Positions 60,921-64,000 of a DNA stretch of 64,000 nt are shown one piece after another. Source of the stretch: Kribbella jiaozuonensis (GTDB lineage Bacteria > Actinomycetota > Actinomycetes > Propionibacteriales > Kribbellaceae); the NCBI RefSeq assembly GCF_005233875.1, contig NZ_SZPZ01000001.1:1488001-1552000 (forward strand), read 5' to 3'. Below the pieces are notes generated by a model that made no database searches, had not been told where the DNA came from, and worked only from the letters and a program-made list of their open reading frames with translations. Each line of letters opens with the position of its first letter. Position 1 is the first letter of the stretch. The translations under genes were made by a program, and so were the position numbers.

Positions 60921-61457
60921 TTACAGCTGCAGGATGCGCTGCGACTCGGTGAGGACGGCGGGGGAGGCAATGGACTGCCAGCGCGGGACCTGTTCGGTGA
61001 GGAACGGGCCGAGCTTGACCGCGCGCTTGGCATCGTTGTCGAGGACGTCGAGCTCGTTGACGATGGTGAGATCGACGAAGTCGCGCAGGTCCGCCGTGCC
61101 GAGCTCTTCCGACGTGCCGGTGAAGCGGTCGGTGACCGTGCGGTGCTCGGCGAGATCGCGCCACGTGGTCTCGCGGTCGCAGGCGCCGTACCGGTAGACG
61201 ATCTGCTCGGCCTCGGTGCCGATCACCGACTCCAGGACCGGTCGCTCGGTCTGCCAGTCGAAGAGATGGGTCGGGAAGCCGTCCGTCCCGTACGCCGCGT
61301 GGGCGAGGCCGGCGAGCACCAAGGTGTCGGAGGCACCGAGGGAGCCGAGGCGCTTGGCGACCCGATGCAAGTGGACGTAGAGGCTTCCCCCAGCGTGGTC
61401 GATCTCGTCGGCGCCGCGCACCAGCAGCAGCGAACCCAAGTCCTGAAAAGTGCTCAT
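60921..61457 (-). CDS. HD-like helical protein (DUF6817-type)
   Basis: A 178-residue protein. HAGGSLYVHLHRVAKRLGSLGASDTLVLAGLAHAAYGTDGFPTHLF shows the His-rich helices of HD-type metal hydrolases (H-x-H, then AHAAYG in place of the usual HD pair). YRYGACDRETTW and LTIVNELDVLDN follow. The ATG follows AGAGG. It is the first gene of a two-gene operon with the anchored hydrolase. Confidence 0.65.
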   Translation of the reverse strand: MSTFQDLGSLLLVRGADEIDHAGGSLYVHLHRVAKRLGSLGASDTLVLAGLAHAAYGTDGFPTHLFDWQTERPVLESVIGTEAEQIVYRYGACDRETTWRDLAEHRTVTDRFTGTSEELGTADLRDFVDLTIVNELDVLDNDAKRAVKLGPFLTEQVPRWQSIASPAVLTESQRILQL

Positions 61458-61724
61458 CTGACCTCTTCTCACCCCGGAGCGGTCAAATCGCTCGAACAGA
61501 TCAGGGCCAAGGAGAGGACCCAGGTCACCCACGGTAAGGCCAACCACCCACGCCCGCCCACAGCTGCGGCGTGCCGTTTCGGTCACACCCCGTTCATTTC
61601 CTGTTCCCCGAGGTGGTGACCCGTGCCCAGGCGGTCAGGACTTCACCGGAGCACACCCCGGAGCGTCCCCTGAAACCCGGGCTCACCCATTCCCACCGGC
61701 GATCCCGCTGCCGACCATGAATCC

Positions 61725-61814
61725 ATGAGTAACGCCGCAGCCCGCTGGACCTTGATCGCCGTCATGGCAGCCATGACCCTGCTCACCATCACGCTCACGA
61801 CCGCTCTGAGCTAG
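61725..61814 (+). CDS. possible 29-residue single-helix membrane peptide
   Basis: ATG 61725 opens a frame encoding a polar start (MSNAAARW) and one hydrophobic helix (TLIAVMAAMTLLTITLTTAL), ending in TAG. The stop is inside a CTAG shared with the LysR stop, as for two other convergent pairs in this window. The ribosome site is weak. It could be a small regulatory membrane peptide or chance. Confidence 0.4.
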   Translation: MSNAAARWTLIAVMAAMTLLTITLTTALS

Positions 61815-62725
61815 GTCGTTGCCGTTGGCAAGGGATCCAGTGCGCGACGGGTCTCCTCGAGGAGCCGGTGCAGGAGCGGGTTCGCGCTGTGTCTGGGCCA
61901 GATCAGGGCCAGCACGTTCGGCGGTGCGTCGACCAGCGGCAGCCAGGTGAGCTTGGGGTGAGCGAAGTACGTGACGGTCGACGCCGGCGCGATCCAGCAG
62001 CCGTGTCCGGCCGCGACGAGATGCAGGCACTCCTCCGGTGTCCGCGCCTGCGGGCCGAAGATCGCGCGACCGCCGTCCGGACGCGGGTCGATGAACCAGA
62101 AGTTCACCACCGCTTCCGGCATCCCGTCCCGCGGCCCGACCACCGGTACGTCGGCCAGATCCTCGATGTACAACGACGTACGCGTCTCGAGCGGATGTCC
62201 CGGCGGCAGCGCGACCCAGCGCTCTTCCTCGAGCAGCGGGTGAACGGTGAACCGCGGATCGTCGCCGATCGGCAACCACAGGAACGCCGCGTCCGCCCGG
62301 CCCTCGACCAGCGCGGCGATCTCGTCCGGCAACGTGTGCGACGAGATCGGCCGTACGTCGACCTCGGGCACTCCCCGTCGTAGCGCAGCCTCGACCGCGG
62401 GCATGAAGTGTGCCGTGCTCTGCGCCTTGAACGTGATCCGCAGCGGATCCGGCCGACCTGTCGCCGTCAACCGTGCCTCGGTGACCATCGCCTCCGCGGA
62501 CGACAACAGCGCCGCACCCTGTTTGAGCACGACCTCACCGGCCGCGGTCAACTCGATCCCGGTCGGGCGCCGCTCGACCAGCGGGGTCCCGACCACCCGC
62601 TCCAGTTGACGGATCTGCCCGCTGACTGCCTGCTGTGTCAGGTTCAGGACTCCGGCCGCGCGCGTCATGCTGCCCTCGGCCGCAACGGCTTCGAGCGCTT
62701 GCAGCAGCCGCAGGCTCAGATCCAC
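61811..62725 (-). CDS. LysR-family transcriptional regulator
   Basis: A 304-residue regulator. LSLRLLQALEAVAAEGSMTRAAGVLNLTQQAVSGQIRQLERVVGTPLVERRPTGIELTAAGEVVL is the winged-helix domain, and the rest is the periplasmic-binding-like effector domain. GTG 62725 follows GAGGA. It is divergent from an SDR gene with a perfect palindrome between them, so it most likely controls the SDR and alcohol dehydrogenase operon. Confidence 0.92.
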   Translation of the reverse strand: MDLSLRLLQALEAVAAEGSMTRAAGVLNLTQQAVSGQIRQLERVVGTPLVERRPTGIELTAAGEVVLKQGAALLSSAEAMVTEARLTATGRPDPLRITFKAQSTAHFMPAVEAALRRGVPEVDVRPISSHTLPDEIAALVEGRADAAFLWLPIGDDPRFTVHPLLEEERWVALPPGHPLETRTSLYIEDLADVPVVGPRDGMPEAVVNFWFIDPRPDGGRAIFGPQARTPEECLHLVAAGHGCWIAPASTVTYFAHPKLTWLPLVDAPPNVLALIWPRHSANPLLHRLLEETRRALDPLPTATT

Positions 62726-62755
62726 GCCGTCCTCGCATCCACCCAGCCATCGTGC

Positions 62756-62772
62756 CACAACGATTCGTTGTG
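62756..62772. promoter_or_regulatory. LysR-type binding palindrome
   Basis: CACAACGA-T-TCGTTGTG is a perfect inverted repeat 30 bp upstream of the lysR start and 83 bp upstream of the SDR start, in the usual place for a LysR recognition site. Confidence 0.75.
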
Positions 62773-62855
62773 CCCTCGCCAAGAAGTCTCTGTTTCCACC
62801 CGCCGCGATCTCGCAGGACGATCGAGGCAGGCCACTCGAACGGAGAAGAAGAAGG

Positions 62856-63599
62856 ATGACGCTCAAGGGAAAGACGGCGCTCGTCACCGGATCGTCGAAG
62901 GGGCTGGGACGGGCGATCCTGCTCCGCCTCGCCGCCCAGGGCGCGAACGTCGTGGTCAACTACTCGCGCGACGAGTCCGCCGCGAACGAAGTACTCGACG
63001 CTGCCAGGTCGCTCGGGGTGCAGGCCATCTCGGTCGCCGCCGACGTGTCCCAGGTCGACGGGATCCAGCGGCTGTACGACGCGACGGTGGACGAGTTCGG
63101 CCAGGTCGACATCGTGGTCGCGAACGCCGGCATGGAGAAGGTGAACGTCCCGGTCGCCGACGTCACCGAGGAGGACTTCGACCTGCTGTTCCGGGTCAAC
63201 ACCAAGGGTCCGTACTTCGTCCTGCGCGAGGCGGCCCGCCGGATCGCCGACAACGGCCGGATCATCACGATCTCGTCGAACACCACCACGGTCCCGCAGT
63301 TGGGTGTCGGTCTGTACGGCACCAGCAAGGTCGCCACCGGCTACCTGGCCCGCGTGCTCGCGCTCGAACTGGGGCCGCGGGGGATCACGGTGAACACGAT
63401 CGTGCCGGGGCCGATCGACGGCGCGGGGATCTTCACCGACCCGGCGAACGACGAGTACAAGCAGAGCCTGATCGCGATGGTGCCGATCGGGCGGTTGGGC
63501 ACCACCGAGGACGTGGCCGGGATCGCGGCCTTCCTCGCGAGTGATCAGGCCGGGTTGATCACCGGCCAGCAGATCGTTGCCGACGGCGGAATGCACTGA
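62856..63599 (+). CDS. short-chain dehydrogenase/reductase (FabG-like)
   Basis: A 247-residue SDR. GKTALVTGSSKGLGRAI is the TGxxxGxG cofactor loop, NAG is in VVANAGME, and the catalytic residues lie in ITISSNT (Ser) and LYGTSKVA (Tyr-x3-Lys). ASDQAGLITGQQIVADGGMH is the usual end. A GAAGAAGAAGG ribosome site precedes ATG 62856. It is divergent from a LysR gene and likely in one operon with the following dehydrogenase. Confidence 0.9.
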   Translation: MTLKGKTALVTGSSKGLGRAILLRLAAQGANVVVNYSRDESAANEVLDAARSLGVQAISVAADVSQVDGIQRLYDATVDEFGQVDIVVANAGMEKVNVPVADVTEEDFDLLFRVNTKGPYFVLREAARRIADNGRIITISSNTTTVPQLGVGLYGTSKVATGYLARVLALELGPRGITVNTIVPGPIDGAGIFTDPANDEYKQSLIAMVPIGRLGTTEDVAGIAAFLASDQAGLITGQQIVADGGMH

Positions 63600-63612
63600 G
63601 GAGAGACGAGAA

Positions 63613-64000
63613 ATGACTGAAACCATGCGGGCGGCCCAGGTCCAGCAGGCCGGTGGCCCTTTTGTGGTGACCGATGTGCCGATCCCGGAGCCGAAGGCCG
63701 GGCAGATCCGGGTGAAGGTGCACGCCTGCGGGATCTGCGGCGGTGACGCGATCCCACGGAACGCGCTCTTCGGCACTGTGCTGCCGCGGATCCCCGGGCA
63801 CGAGATCGCCGGCGTCGTGGACGCGGTCGGCGAGGGCGTCACGGTCTGGGAGGTCGGTCAGCGGGTCGGCGTCGGCTGGTCCGGTGGCGTCGACTTCACC
63901 TGCGAGTTCTGCCGGCGCGGTGACTTCACGAACTGCGTGAGCCGCACGATCGTCGGCACGTCGTACGACGGTGGGTACGCCGAGTACATGGTCGCGCCGC
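63613..64000 (+). CDS. zinc-dependent alcohol dehydrogenase (3' part outside window)
   Basis: The first ~129 residues of a medium-chain dehydrogenase, cut by the window edge. HACGICGGDAI and PGHEIAGVVDAVGEGV supply the catalytic zinc ligands, and CEFCRRGDFTNC the structural zinc cysteines. It starts 13 nt after the SDR stop, so both are probably induced together through the LysR protein. Confidence 0.88.
   Translation, partial: MTETMRAAQVQQAGGPFVVTDVPIPEPKAGQIRVKVHACGICGGDAIPRNALFGTVLPRIPGHEIAGVVDAVGEGVTVWEVGQRVGVGWSGGVDFTCEFCRRGDFTNCVSRTIVGTSYDGGYAEYMVAP

Overview
The window is high-GC DNA with strong actinobacterial character. It carries a mec-cysO-cysM cysteine operon, a murI / Rv1339-type phosphodiesterase / rph / rdgB series, a mycobacterial-type isoleucyl-tRNA synthetase, clpS with its DUF2017 partner, GTG starts, four-base ATGA/GTGA gene overlaps, and many start codons placed 6-7 nt after a TAnnnT -10 box. 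Gene content and codon style suggest a soil actinomycete of the Kribbella/Nocardioidaceae type. This is an inference, because no rRNA or other taxonomic marker is present.

Layout. 0-5.1 kb: an ECF41-type sigma factor divergent from a cut-off FAD oxidoreductase, a secreted beta-propeller protein, an MFS exporter and a TauE permease. 5.1-7.4 kb: a YdcF-type membrane protein and an alditol oxidase. 7.4-14.4 kb: a polyamine module, with a FadR-type regulator coupled to a soluble Cache-domain protein, divergent from an aminobutyraldehyde-type dehydrogenase and a complete spermidine/putrescine-type ABC importer. 14.4-17.1 kb: pncB-marR and clpS-DUF2017. 17.1-17.5 kb: three tandem hairpin-rich ~140-bp repeats in front of ileS. 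20.6-25.6 kb: aldo/keto reductase, mec-cysO-cysM, murI and an Rv1339-type enzyme. 25.6-33.3 kb: an accessory block (two alpha/beta hydrolases, two TetR regulators with clear operators, a DHA2 exporter, a SAM hydrolase-family protein with a structured leader, a Gfo/Idh oxidoreductase, an SGNH hydrolase) that separates the Rv1339-type gene from rph-rdgB. 33.3-38.2 kb: rph, rdgB, an ASCH/winged-helix protein, two small regulators divergent from a two-domain PEP-utilising enzyme, and an anchored protein.

38.47-43.16 kb is a small decayed integrative element at the 3' end of tRNA-Leu(UAG). It has an 18-bp att repeat at both ends, a multiply frameshifted tyrosine recombinase, an XRE-ImmA regulator with an unknown partner, and an intact mazG next to the tRNA. 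A broken, closely similar mazG lies just outside the far att site.

43.2-50.9 kb: a VWA/solute-binding protein with a consensus CRP-type site upstream, a Bcp peroxiredoxin, the ATP-grasp / alpha-E / transglutaminase cassette, a medium-chain dehydrogenase, and a DUF3618-GroES-like pair. 50.8-56.2 kb: a sarcosine-oxidase-like enzyme, a DoxX/MarR divergent pair, a DapC-type aminotransferase, a secreted M15 peptidase and a lipoprotein. 56.3-61.5 kb: an alanine-racemase-fold enzyme, a sugar-lactone oxidase, a PIG-L deacetylase and minus-strand hydrolases. 61.7-64 kb: a LysR regulator divergent from an SDR and a truncated zinc alcohol dehydrogenase.

No rRNA, CRISPR array or intact transposase was seen. 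All names rest on reading motifs and recalled family sequences; no database search was run.
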